Positions 1 through 11,451 of a stretch of DNA of 24,773 nucleotides are shown here, in pieces; positions within the stretch are counted from its first letter, which is position 1, and every line of letters begins with the position of its first letter. This DNA comes from Oppiella nova (Eukaryota; Arthropoda; Arachnida; Sarcoptiformes; Oppiidae). The stretch lies in contig CAJPVJ010000459.1 in assembly GCA_905397405.1 (NCBI GenBank), positions 1-24,773 of the forward strand, in the 5' to 3' direction. The position numbers and the translations under genes were made by a program. A model generated the notes under the pieces. It was given only the letters and a program-made list of their open reading frames with translations. It made no database searches and was not told the origin of the DNA.

Positions 1-2319
1 CGATGTGTCAATCATTATATCAGCGCTCGCTTATGATCTCTCGGCCACTGATTCTCGCTATAAGTCTAACCAATTTTTTCTCTCATTATTTATTTATTCG
101 ACAATATTTTCGCTTTCATTACATTTGGTGTTAGTATGAACTTATGTTTTAATGATTGCTTTCTCATATAATATTCGGATCACAACTAAACGTAGCATTT
201 ATTTCCTCGATCCTTTGAGTTAATAAAATATGTATAGTTAGAGAAATATTTACGCATTCGTTGATAATTGTAAACTATAATTTAGACAACAATTAAATCA
301 ATAAACTATTCATTAAATATAATTTGAAACGAGCTTTGAATCAAATGGAAATGTAGTGCATATCAAATGGGAATGGCAAAAAGTCAGAGCCCTTATGGTT
401 ATCTATATAGCCATTGTGTGTAAGCTATTGGCCATAAATGATAGCTAGAAAGTGGAGATAATAAATAAGAAATGGAGGGATAGAAGAGATGGATGTATGC
501 CATTAAAGATGTGAATTTGACGATCAACTTCTTTATAGGCTATAAATTGTTTGTTTGTAACAAAGATTTTGCTTTTTTAGAGTAACTATAGAAACGTGAC
601 TCACGAACACTGAATGTATTTATAATACATGGAGTCTATGATTGAATGGCAGATGCAGACCGAGAGTGCAATAAAAGGTAGAGCACTGACAGCACAGCTC
701 TCGTACTAAACACTAAATACAGAAAATACAGAAATAATAGTCGGCATCAAATGAAAGAAACATTTATGGGAAGGACACACACAAACAATGTGACACTTTT
801 CACACCATTAAAACATAAGCAGAGAAAAGCATTTTTTGAATCTCTTTCTCTGACTTTGAGCGCATATTTTTAGACCAAAAAGTATAATATAATACGACAT
901 GAGCGCAAAACTCAAGTCAACCAGTTTTCAATTATAATACATTAATCTTTTTTCCATTTTTATTATTATTCCGCTTTTTGTTCATAAGTTTTGCCAAATG
1001 AAAAGGAGAGACAGAGAAACATAAGTCAGTTATAGTTATAACTTATTTTTAGGGGAAACTCGACGGCATATTCAGAATATGTTGAGAGAGAAATTGTTGG
1101 AAAGTAATGATATATTCTCTGTATTACATCAAAAACAAGTGTACTTACAGTGAGAGAGAGGAAATAATCGCCAAAAAGTAAGACTCAATGCTAAGGAAAA
1201 TAAGCGATTCATTCGAGCAATTCATTAAATATTACAAAAGTTTGGACTTTTTAATGAAAGCTCGAAGGCCTCACTCGATACCCAAAACTATAAATCAAAG
1301 TCTCTTTCCCCTCTCTCTTGTAATTATTTCCATTTTTGAGCAAAAAATCAGTTGTTTTTTGGCGTATATATGTACTCATAAGGAATAATTGAATCGTAAA
1401 TCTATATCTATTTCTTATGAGATATCAATATTCGGTTATGATTTGGATATTTATATAAATCAAAAAATATAACTTTTATGCTTTTCTCGAAGTTAATCAC
1501 TTGAAACAAAATTAATTGATTTATTCAAATCGTTATCATATCGCTAAACATAGCTATCGATTAAATTCATTTTTTGAGACAAAACTCTAGTGATTTAATA
1601 TTTCATTCAATGCGATTGCATTTATTCAATAATTAGTTTTATACTTGTGAATTATTTACAATTTAATTCACAAATTGTTTTATTTAAAATTAAATCAAGT
1701 TTGGCTTGTATTTATTAATGGAGTTTATTTAACAAAATGAGTATATGTTAATACTCATTAACAAGTAGTCAATATATATACATACATAATGATTATTATC
1801 TTTATTGAGCGATAAAATTGTTTATTTTCGTGAAACTTATTTTATGCACAAACAGTAAAATCTGAACATAAGATCCAAAACTAGTTGATATAAATTTACT
1901 GTAATTTCCAGTCAATTACTATTTGAACCCCTAAAGAGCACTTCACTGCAACACTAAAGCTTTATATGAATTCAAATGTTTTCAAAATACTTTATCGTAA
2001 TTAAACTTTTACTAAAATAATGTTTAATATAATATAATATAATTACATTGCATAATACATTAATAAAATAACTGCTTGCGATTGATTGTGTGCAAAAAAC
2101 TTACATTCGTTACTTGAAAGTTTTTAAAGAGCAAAAAAGTTTTTAATAGTATTTTATATAAATTATATGTTTTGTGTTTATAATGTGTTTTCTTTTGTTG
2201 AAGTTCTGACAAAAAATTTATATAATTTTCAAAGTGTTTGCGGAACTCTCGCCATATATTAATATGCATTTGAAATGCAAGCGAAAGGCAGAGCAGAGGC
2301 AGTGGTAGGGCTGCAGCTG

Positions 2320-2320
2320 A

Positions 2321-2353
<33 letters not shown>

Positions 2354-2367
2354 ACACACACACACAC
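2320..2367. repeat. (CA)n microsatellite
   Basis: About 48 bp of CA units with a single CT interruption at 2347-2348. It sits in a GC-richer island (about 2275-2540) that is open in one + frame through the repeat. Confidence 0.97.
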
Positions 2368-3048
2368 GTCGGGCACACTGTTTGCTGCTCGCCATGAGTG
2401 CCGTGAGTGTAGTCAGTACTGCCAGCGATGCAGAGCACGGTTACCATTATTTTGGGTGTGTATGTGGGGGTCATTTTCTCCCATACGCCACAGCTATACA
2501 TAAAACACTGACTTCAGTGAGTGCTCGCATGGATTGCTTAATATAGCAGTTGATTGATAGCACTTTGATGAACACCAGTGCCTCAGCGCTCTACTCATAA
2601 AACACTCAAAAATATGTGCAACCGTATGAGTAAGAGATGGCTAACAGTTTGCCTATTGATGGAAACCCACACCGAAAACAACTGCCATTTCGAGCATAAA
2701 TATAGAGATAGAGTTTAAAAATATATTTTTAAAAAGTATACTTTGAGTGAAGCATTAATCGCTTTTTTCGCGAATTTTCAAATTGTAATCATTTCTATTT
2801 GGGATTCATTTTTTCGTCACTTAAACTAATTATACATTTTATTCTGAAATTAAACAAAACTTTTCTCATTGAAGATACGATTGAAAGTGTTAGTCAGTAT
2901 TGATAATAACTGAGTAGTAAAGCACTCAACGCATTGCACCGAAAAATGCTTTGTTTTTAATTTTTAGTCTTTTTGTTAAATTACAACTCAAAAGTTGAGT
3001 ACTTTTATGCTTTTATATATTTCTAACAAATCTTTGATTCTCTTCGCA

Positions 3049-3072
3049 TCTCTCTCTCTCTCTCTCTCTCCC

Positions 3073-3106
<34 letters not shown>
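3049..3106. repeat. (TC)n microsatellite
   Basis: About 58 bp of TC units with two short interruptions (CC and TA). On the other strand it is GAGAG, the word recognised by GAGA factor in insects. It also resembles a pyrimidine tract ahead of AG dinucleotides at about 3115-3127, but no open frame follows. Confidence 0.97.
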
Positions 3107-3110
<4 letters not shown>

Positions 3111-4676
3111 GGGAGAGTACAGTACAGTAATGTCAGAATAGAGCAAATTTGTCAGTAAATGCATTTAATAGCGATAATCAAAGGAATGAAAAAACATTGA
3201 TTTCATCGCATCAATGAAAACGAAGCAAATGCTATGAAATTGAGAGTAACTATAAGTTTGGATTAGTATAGTTGGGCCCACACTCTCCCCTACCCTTTCC
3301 TTAACAGTATTAAATGTATAGCACTGGCACTCAATCATTTGACAAAAATCAATTAGAAATAAGTCTATAACTATCAGCGCTTCTCTTATTGCCTTTCAGT
3401 CGACTTCACTAAAGCACTGATACTATGAGTTAGTGTTTAAGGACTTCAATAAATGAACAAGAAATTTAAGTTAGACTTCAATTTTTAAAACTTATAATGA
3501 TTTTAATGTGTGCCTGAATTGCAGTTCTTTGAACTCAACATTTAATGTTCAAAACACTATTCAAACAAATAGTAATATTTGAAAACAATAGGCATTTGTA
3601 TGAATTTCTAATTTTCTATAATATATTTAAAGTAGTTATACATTGATTATACATCCAATACATTTCTATTAAATTGTTTATCATAAATTTGCGCTCATCT
3701 TATCTAATGATCATAAAACCTATTGGAAATGCTTTTTGATTAATAATAAACACTTTATTTCAAATTAATTTTATCGAATAATTCATTAGTGATAAAACAT
3801 AACCACATATTTAACACCTGTTTATAAGTCTCTATGATAGCCACAAAAGCTGTGAACATATTTTATTGTTATGTTTTATATCAATGGCTTCTATTTATTG
3901 TTAACAAAATTAGTTTTTATAATATAAAATTGACAATTTGTTTCACTTTTATTGCAGCCATTAAGTTTTAATATAACTTTTCAAAACCACTCCTCAAAGT
4001 AATAACTATTAAGCAATAATAATAGCAAACAATTGTTTTTAAGATAATTTTCGGCTTTCAATTTAATATATCTCTTAAATTGATTAGAAATTTACTAAAA
4101 TATAGGTTAGTCTACGAGAGATTGAATTACAAAAAATATCAATTTGACTCATTTGAAAGTCAAAATAGGCATACGATTACAGCGAAAATATGTTTTTATG
4201 TGATTCAAATTATTTTCCAATAAAATGTTATCATTGAATCAAATTTATTAATTTGATTGCAAACACAAAATAGACTGCAATTAACATTATAAATGCATAA
4301 CGAAAAGGGAATGACGTTTCCATAGAGATATTATAAGTGTTGTATTCGTGTCTCTCTATTCACTGTTCACTACTTTTTTTGCCCAAAAATACTTATTTTT
4401 CTTTAGTTTAATATAAAAGTAATTTTATTTTAATATAAAAATTCTCTAACACTTAGTTAATAGAAAATTATTTAGATTTTTAATAAGTCGATAATTTATT
4501 GGCAATCATTTTATGACATCAATTCTAAATGCACTTACTTTACTAAATATAAGAAATTGCAAAAATATACAATAACTTATTTCAAAGATATCATGATAAC
4601 ATGCAAAGTGTTTATGCATTATTTGATTCCCAAAACAGTTACAACAACTACTCATTTTATTTAGCCTTTCAAATAC

Positions 4677-4679
<3 letters not shown>

Positions 4680-4714
<35 letters not shown>
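4680..4714. repeat. (GA)n microsatellite
   Basis: 35 bp of perfect GA units, ending in the small direct repeat CTAGTAATAGCTAGTA. Confidence 0.97.
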
Positions 4715-4716
<2 letters not shown>

Positions 4717-6476
4717 AGTAATAGCTAGTATGCAATTGTTTGTGACATTTATAAGTGCCTCAAACCGGCAATTATCGAGAAGAGAAGAACGTGTATTAAA
4801 AACAGAAATTCTATATTATAATAAGTCTTATAACTATAACTAAGTCTACAATTTTATTATGAATACGAAAATAATAAATGTATAGAAATGCCGTTTTCCT
4901 TTGCATTAAAAGTCACACATTCTGTAGTTTATTTACAAGAAGTAAATAAGAAGTCTAACAAACTTTTTGAACACAAAAACTCGTATCAAATATGGTTTAG
5001 TTCTCACATTAAATTATGGAAAGAATAAGTTATTCTAATTTCAAATTCACTGCAGAATTGAATGTGTTTTTGTTTAGCTTTAAAAACAATATCTACTTAT
5101 TATACCGTCAGCGTTGGTGGTATACTATTTAATTCTGGGTTATGTATCAAAGCCTATTGCTAGCATTCATTGGCGTGAATAGAAAACAATTGTCATAACT
5201 TTTAAATAAAAACTTTATATCAATTCTTGATATGAAATGCATTATTTTTCTATCTATATATTTGTATATAAACTGATTTGAACACAAATTCTCTGTTTGT
5301 GCCAAACATTACAGACGAATGATAAGAATGTTATAAAAAAATTCAATTTTTTTATAAACCTATCCATCAGTTTATGAGTTAATGGAGAAATGGTTGGGCG
5401 CAGAGCAGCAAACAAAAGAAATCGCTAAATAAATATTGAAAGCTTTAATTATAATGCTCTATGTTTGCTGATCAATCATTTCGATTAAATATAATTATAA
5501 AATTTATTTTTAAGTTTGTTGCACAAAATGTTTCCATAATATGGTTTACCATTTTTGATGCAAAAAATTTAGAGAAATTATGTATTTTTTGCCATATATT
5601 TTATATAATAAGTGTTTTAAAACTTTGTTCTCGACTCTACTCCACACTTAACTCAGTGTTAGTAAGAGTTTGGGAGAACTGTATAATAGATATGCAAAAA
5701 TATGGTCCAAAAAATGTAGAACTGGCACAAAAATACTACACTTTCTAAACATCAACAGATTTTGAGATCAAACTCTTCTCTGGCTAATGGTTTCGATATA
5801 AAGCATAGTATAGAAAGTTTGACTCTTGGAGACTAAGTGTTGGGCTGTGCTATAGCCGGTGCTGTGGCATAGTGTTCACACAGATGTTGCCATAAAGCCA
5901 ATCAAATGTCGATCAGAATGAGGCATATAAGGCATGCAAAGAGTATTAGAAGGGGACCGACACTAACAAAAAGGCAACTCATTTTGTGGAGCATAATCTT
6001 TGCTAAAGTGTAACAGCATTAGCACCGGTATTCACTGCAGTGTAGTTATGCACAAAATACTCTCCAGAATATGACTAACTTTGTTGCCATCACTGTTCAG
6101 TTTAAGTGAGAGATGAGAATATTGTGCTTAGAGTTGATGATCGGCGTAATGTTGACCAACTATAGCACCGGTCACTGGAAACAAACTTTCTTTCCAATTG
6201 AATGTCACACCAGCTGTCAGTTTGTGACCATTTATGCTCTTTATCACAAGAGATCACATTCTCGGGCTATTTATTGGCGCTAATTATTGCGAAAACTCTT
6301 CACTTTATTAACAAATTTTCTTTTCCATTCAATTAATTCAATCGAAACACATTTGCGTCAAACAGTATTTTATCGATATTTTACCTCAAAATACTAATTA
6401 ATGGTAAATATTGAGCTCTCATAGCATAATGAGCTGCAAAAAAGTAGAGCATATGATAATAGTAGAGACAAACGGC

Positions 6477-6559
6477 ATCGATATATAGGGAAAGGGATCG
6501 ATGTTTAAAGGAATTCCGTGAAAATCTATAAAACGGATCGTTTGATGTTGTGTTCACTT
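6477..6559 (+). promoter_or_regulatory. candidate internal promoter: TATAAAA plus initiator
   Basis: TATAAAAC at 6527-6534 is followed by TCACTT at 6554-6559, with the A at 6556. The first T of the box is 29 bp upstream of the would-be +1, the spacing expected for arthropod TATA/Inr promoters. Two ATCGAT words lie just upstream (6477-6483 as ATCGATA, and 6498-6503). ATCGAT is the core of DRE elements and is also bound by some Cut/Onecut homeodomain proteins. It could drive a transcript reaching the exon at 6953. Several ATGs lie between 6556 and 6960, so such a transcript would probably need a spliced leader. Confidence 0.25.
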
Positions 6560-6952
6560 AATTCGTTGATATGGTTGTGGTTTTGCTTTTTTTGCTATTC
6601 ATTGAGCAGCCCATGTAATGCACAAAATTGACATTTACTTAAGTCAATACTAAATTGGATTAGAGCTTAAGTATTCACTAATGCTTTCAAAATAATAGAT
6701 GACAACAATTGGCTTCAAGTAGTGATGCTTTTTGATGAAAATGGATATTTATTTTAGTTCATAGACTGCTTTGTAGTATTCAATGAATGAAATGCTGATC
6801 TATAGGTGTAGTGATTGCTGTGTAGTAGTAGTGGTAGTGAAGCCTTAATTGACAATATTGTCGATTGAATAGAGCTTTCGATATACGGAAAGCAAAAAAC
6901 AAATGATTGACTGATGATTGAGACGCAACCCTCTCTTGTTGTCCCGTTTCAG

Positions 6953-7214
6953 AAAAAGAGATGAGGGCTACCAGTGCTACCAATGCTACCAGCACCACTG
7001 CGCCTAATGGTACTGAACAGAGAGACAAACTTCAGATGAGTGAACCTCACAAACAATTTCATTCATTTGATGGCATCAAAGAGTCGGCGGCAGTGGTGAG
7101 GGAGAAGCGGCCGTCAGTGCCAGTGAGGGGACAGCAATACTTTCACTATCAGTACGAACCATACAATCGCTCTAATTATTACGCACCGGGAGCTGCATCT
7201 GAGCAGACATTTAT
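6953..7214 (+). CDS. candidate internal coding exon, possibly onecut CUT-homeodomain spacer
   Basis: A GC-richer island is bounded by a textbook 3' splice site (pyrimidine-rich tract 6931-6950, then CAG ending at 6952) and a consensus donor GTGAGT at 7215. One frame is open throughout; the other two close early. It enters in phase 1 (two leading bases, then AAA GAG ATG) and leaves in phase 2. The 86 codons encode a Ser/Thr/Ala-rich start, a charged middle and an aromatic segment near the end (GQQYFHYQYEPYNRSNYY). I recognise no domain. Phase joins it cleanly to the small exon at 8154-8209, and that exon joins the onecut homeodomain exon. The simplest model is therefore an onecut exon between the CUT and homeodomain exons. 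Alternatively ATG 6961 is a start codon served by the promoter candidate at 6527, or the exon belongs to an unrelated gene. The splice signals and open frame are seen directly; gene membership is inference. Confidence 0.55.
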
Positions 7215-8153
7215 GTGAGTCAACACAAAACATAAGTCTCTTTAATAATACAATTAGCAGTAGAGTTGCCAGCATTTAGACCATTGCCTCAGTAGTCGAG
7301 ACAGTAGTCAACGAGTAGTACACTTCCAAAGACCAAACCATTCACTTCTATGGGATTTCTATGGGATTGCGTCTCAACTTCAATGCTAAATAGGATCAGA
7401 TAATGACAAATGGGATTATAGTCTTACTTTTCCTTTCTTATCGTTCAAATAGACTCATACAAAGACTAAATCATATCAGTTATAAAAATTATAAATAGTT
7501 TTCTACAATATATACATAAAATATATACGTCTTATGACTTAATAGTTTATATAAAGCATTAGTTTCTAAAATACTACAAAAGTTTCTTAAATAAATCATT
7601 TCTTTCTTAATACGAATAACAAAGCATTAAATATACCGTAGTTATATATACACTCTGATAAATATAATAGTTGCATTTTATGTAATAATTAGATTTATAT
7701 ATAGATTTAAATTCATTTTGTAAATTAGAAACAAAGCGCTAGAAAAGCAAACATTTTAGACGACAATTGAGAGATATTTTAAAGTCTATCAATTAATATA
7801 GCTTTTGTGAAAAACTAGCTAAAAGTTTGCATCATTTTTTAGGGATTTAATGAAAATGATTTTCTAGAGTTAATTATGTGAAACTGTAAAAAACTAATTA
7901 ATTTAATTTTCACTGCTAATGTTTTGCTTTTCTCAAAATTATTAATAAATTATTTCGACATCTCTTTCATGCGTTTAACGAATGGAGAGAAAAAAGTTTT
8001 TCAGGATTTTAAGGAACAGTTTTTCTAATATAGAAATTATACGAAACGTTAATTAAGAAACTTGTGGGCTAAATTAGCAGCAATATCTACAAAACACAGA
8101 TTCCCATATAAAACAATATAAACGCTATTTTTAAATATTTTCTGATTTTTAAG
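7215..8153 (+). other. predicted intron between the two candidate exons
   Basis: About 0.9 kb running from the GTGAGT donor at 7215 to the AAG acceptor at 8153. It is strongly AT-rich beyond about 7400, with nothing else recognisable. Confidence 0.45.
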
Positions 8154-8209
8154 CGGCGAATATAGCAGTAGTGATTGGATATCCACGACTCAAACACCAA
8201 TAGATATCG
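8154..8209 (+). CDS. candidate 56-nt micro-exon, phase-linked to 6953-7214 and onecut
   Basis: A T-rich tract with AAG (acceptor at 8152-8153) precedes 56 bases that end at a good donor, G|GTATGT at 8210. It accepts phase 2 from the exon ending at 7214 (AT+C gives Ile) and then reads GEYSSSDWISTTQTPIDI without a stop. It leaves a single G, which with CC of the homeodomain exon restores the expected Ala of ACKRKE. The exon pair totals 318 nt, exactly 106 codons, so including or skipping the pair keeps the onecut frame. The peptide is Ser/Thr-rich with no recognisable domain. Its shortness means chance cannot be excluded; the three-way phase agreement is the main support. Confidence 0.45.
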
Positions 8210-9114
8210 GTATGTATTTCCTATGGAAGTTAATAGCAAATACTGTAAATGTTTTTATAGTGATTGACTGACATTTAGAGAGTTTTAGCAAAAAATATTT
8301 TTGCTAACAAATGTTTGGAAACTCATTAACAGAGAAAAATGCTCATTAAGTATACGTCTATTATACTGTACAAAAATGCTTTCAATATGTGACACATTAA
8401 TTATTTAAATAATAATAATTTTTTCTGTTCAAATATGACACTTTTTAATGATTTTGTTCGTATGAATTGAATTAGTAGTAAATTTTGACAAAAATTTAAA
8501 TCTATAATCGACCCAACTTTGATATATACAGTGTTTAGGACTTGTATGTATGGGGTGTTTGTCACTGACTGGAAAAGGGTTTACATTTTTACAATGATTG
8601 CTAAAAAGTGCATTTTCTCTCACTCTCAGCACTTAATGACAAATAATTATTTAATTACAACACATTTGAAGCCTATTTCCAGATAGACTTTTACATCCCT
8701 TTACACAAGACTTGACTGTATATAACATTTTTGTATTAATCTTTTAAAAATCAGTAAAAATATATTCCCGGTTCGCTTGAATGGTCACATCACTTCAAAA
8801 AGTACTTATAATTTTTTATTCATATATAAGTTTAATATGAATTATGTTTAGAAAAAATATTTTCATGAAAATAAATTGTATAATAAGAAAAAGAGAGATA
8901 AATTGATTTGAATGCAAAAGCGGTCCTTTCGATGACTTTTATACAAATTCTTAAAATTTTAAAAATGATGTCTTTTCTGGTGTTACGCCGAATGCAATGA
9001 TATAACACTTCATTCATAGACCTAATCATGTGTTAAGAAATGATTACATTTTGGAGATACGATGGGAAACAGTGTTCAACGCATAGCACTGATGGCTAAC
9101 AGAGATGCCACTCA

Positions 9115-9149
9115 TGAGAGAGACTGTGAGAGAGAGAGAGAGAGAGAGA
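9115..9149. repeat. interrupted (GA)n microsatellite
   Basis: GAGAGAG, a short ACTGT interruption, then 22 bp of perfect GA. Frames open across it give Arg/Glu alternations, which explains the spurious ORF here. Confidence 0.93.
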
Positions 9150-10487
9150 CTCCATGTAAAGGGGAAAGAGAGCCCCGAAATGATAAAAACCCAAATACTT
9201 GTAATACTTGTTTATTGATTAATGTGGGACTCCGGCAGATGAGACCCCTTTCCACTTTTGTTTCAGTCCCTCACTATTCAAAGAACAATATATTTCTCTC
9301 TATTTCTCTATACTTTCGTCGGTTAATACTGTTATACCAATACTTGTGTATCAAATATAGAAACATTTGCACACATTTTATACGTATTTCTAAATCCACT
9401 CAAAGTGTTTGAAAAGTTTTTCACCAACATTTTGATGCGTTCACAACACCACTTCCATAACGACCACAAAACTAGCCCTAAATGCCATTAAAAGAAAGAC
9501 ACTAAATATGTATAAAACACACCATTTATACCATTATTATGTGAATGCTTTATAAGTCAATCTATACAATCGCTTACATTTACAAACAATTTAAACTTTA
9601 ATTCAATTACATTCATATTGTCTAACATTTGTTGTATGACTTTGTAATAAACAGATGTATAAATATTTATAACTTATCTGTTTATTATAATATTTCAGGC
9701 TTTTGTTTCTAAGCTCTATTCACTATTATTTCATAAATTCTAGTTTTTTTTGTTATAAGTTTTTTTTGTATAATTGACTTGGATGAGTTTTGAATAAAAT
9801 TAGTGTATGTATTGAATACATTGAAAAGAGATGTGCTTTTATAGGAAGCTATCAATTTTGTTTGATAGCACTTCGTTATATCGCTTGAATAGTTCATTAC
9901 ATTTAAGTAGACATACTGTTTGACTGTTTGATGCCTTTCCACTATATGTTCACAATATGGGCTCCCATTTTCAATTACCAAAAAAAAGCAAATAAAGTTT
10001 GCATAAAGTGTTGGCTCAAAGTTGGAAATAATTTAATTCACTACAATTCGACTCATTTATCTGCAGTTTTGCTAAATTTAAGACTCGTATAGAGTTGTGT
10101 ACACTCTATAAGACAACTCATTAAAGCAAAGACAGCCAAAACTTAAGCACTTTATTTGACAAACGCTTTGAATGTATCGCAAGTGATATTTTTTATACTT
10201 GTAGTGCATATGAGCAGAGCTGGTAGTGTGCCATGTATGATACCAGTGCTGTTATGTTGTAATCTATGTACCAAAATTAATAGATTGTTTAACGAACTGC
10301 AAAAACTGTTCCGTTTGAGTTTAGCTATAGTGTAGTATAGTGTATAGCTATGAGCTAAATATCCTTCTCGTTGATTGAGAAGTTATGCCTCCCGTGCCTT
10401 ACAGTCCTCTCGCCATACATTGGATGCACTGTTTTCTGTGTTTCTTTAGCTCTTTCTCTCTTATTCTCTACTAATCTCTCTCTTCAG

Positions 10488-10555
10488 GAGAACATAATTC
10501 CCATTCCTATAACTCAATCAACTCTCAACTCAAATGCACACAAAATATCGCTTGA
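10488..10555 (+). other. possible alternative terminal exon (weak)
   Basis: A very strong-looking 3' splice site (CT-rich tract 10447-10485 with a CTAAT branch-like word, then CAG ending at 10487) precedes sequence that, joined in phase 1 to the exon ending at 8209, reads GEHNSHSYNSINSQLKCTQN and closes with TGA at 10553-10555. No good donor follows. It could be an alternative 3' end of a transcript lacking the homeodomain, or a decoy acceptor created by the pyrimidine run. No protein similarity is recognised. Confidence 0.18.
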
Positions 10556-11451
10556 GATTCAGTCTTGAAATGACTCTAAATTTCTATGTTATATACGAAC
10601 CAAAAATACTAATTAATAATTTGATTTCCTATGAGTAATACATTCATTGTTTTTGCTTTAATAATAAGGCCGTCGGTATAACCGGAGTTAAGATTTGTAT
10701 TTAATTTATAACACACTCTTATATGAAATGTTTAATTGAATTTCAACTCAAAAAACCTTTTCCTTAATTTAACAAATTTTCGCTCAAAAACTTTGTTATT
10801 CTTGAATGTGATTTGATTTAATAAATTATATTTATATTTAGTTCACAAAAACTTAGACATAATTTAATTTCACTCTTAAATTCTTTTGCTAAATAAACAA
10901 CAGAATAAAAATCAATTTTGATATTTGCTAAAAGATATTAATTGAATTCAAATGTCAATAATTATGTAATTCAATCACATTTTAACAAATAAATCTTTGA
11001 GGACATAGGGATGCTTTTAAATAAATGTGTGTTTTTTGTTATTATTATATAATAAAAGAATTTTATGTGATAATAATTTATTTTTTATAATCGGTCGCAT
11101 GTTTTTTGTTCATTATATTAGTGTTAAAACAATAGCAAAGAGTATATAATAGTAAGTAATAGAATGTATTGACTTTATCATCAAAGATAATTAGAAAGGA
11201 GATGTATGTATGAAGCAATGGTAGTGCTAACTGAACTAACGGTGCCGTATCTTAGGCTTTTACAATGTTCTATAAGCTAATGATGTGTTCTATGTTTGCA
11301 TGGATTGTAAATGTTGTGAACGAGTAATACATTGCATATAATGCATGGCTGGCAACAAGTCTATATATGACCTCTTTTTAGATGAAAGTGACAACGAATT
11401 TCTCATAAACTCTTTTCTCTCTTTAATTGAATGCCACGACTGGACGGATAG

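Larger units (their letters stand above)
1..6476. other. AT-rich non-coding DNA, probably onecut intron
   Basis: No supported coding exon. Short ORFs at 1188-1388 and 5461-5748 have the Phe/Ile/Lys/Asn-rich composition of translated AT-rich DNA and no recognisable domain. The stretch holds three microsatellites and a GC-richer island at 2275-2540. A further richer island at about 5820-6250 has three copies of AGCACCGG or its complement. The absence of a CUT-domain exon here is why that exon is placed upstream of the window. Confidence 0.6.
8210..11451 (+). other. predicted intron before the onecut homeodomain exon
   Basis: About 3.2 kb, mostly AT-rich. I looked for CUT-domain coding sequence (the QRVLCRSQGTLSDLL and WKWLQEPEF regions) in this stretch and found none. 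It contains the GA microsatellite at 9115 and the candidate acceptor at 10487. The small ORFs are compositional. Confidence 0.5.

Noticed and set aside
6780-7028. Antisense 82-codon ORF across the exon at 6953
   Set aside because: It is a Val/Ala/Leu run created by reading the Ser/Thr/Ala-coding strand backwards, with no splice or domain support.
8210-11451. Search for the onecut CUT domain close to the homeodomain exon
   Set aside because: No frame shows the highly conserved CUT sequence, so the CUT exon must be outside the window.
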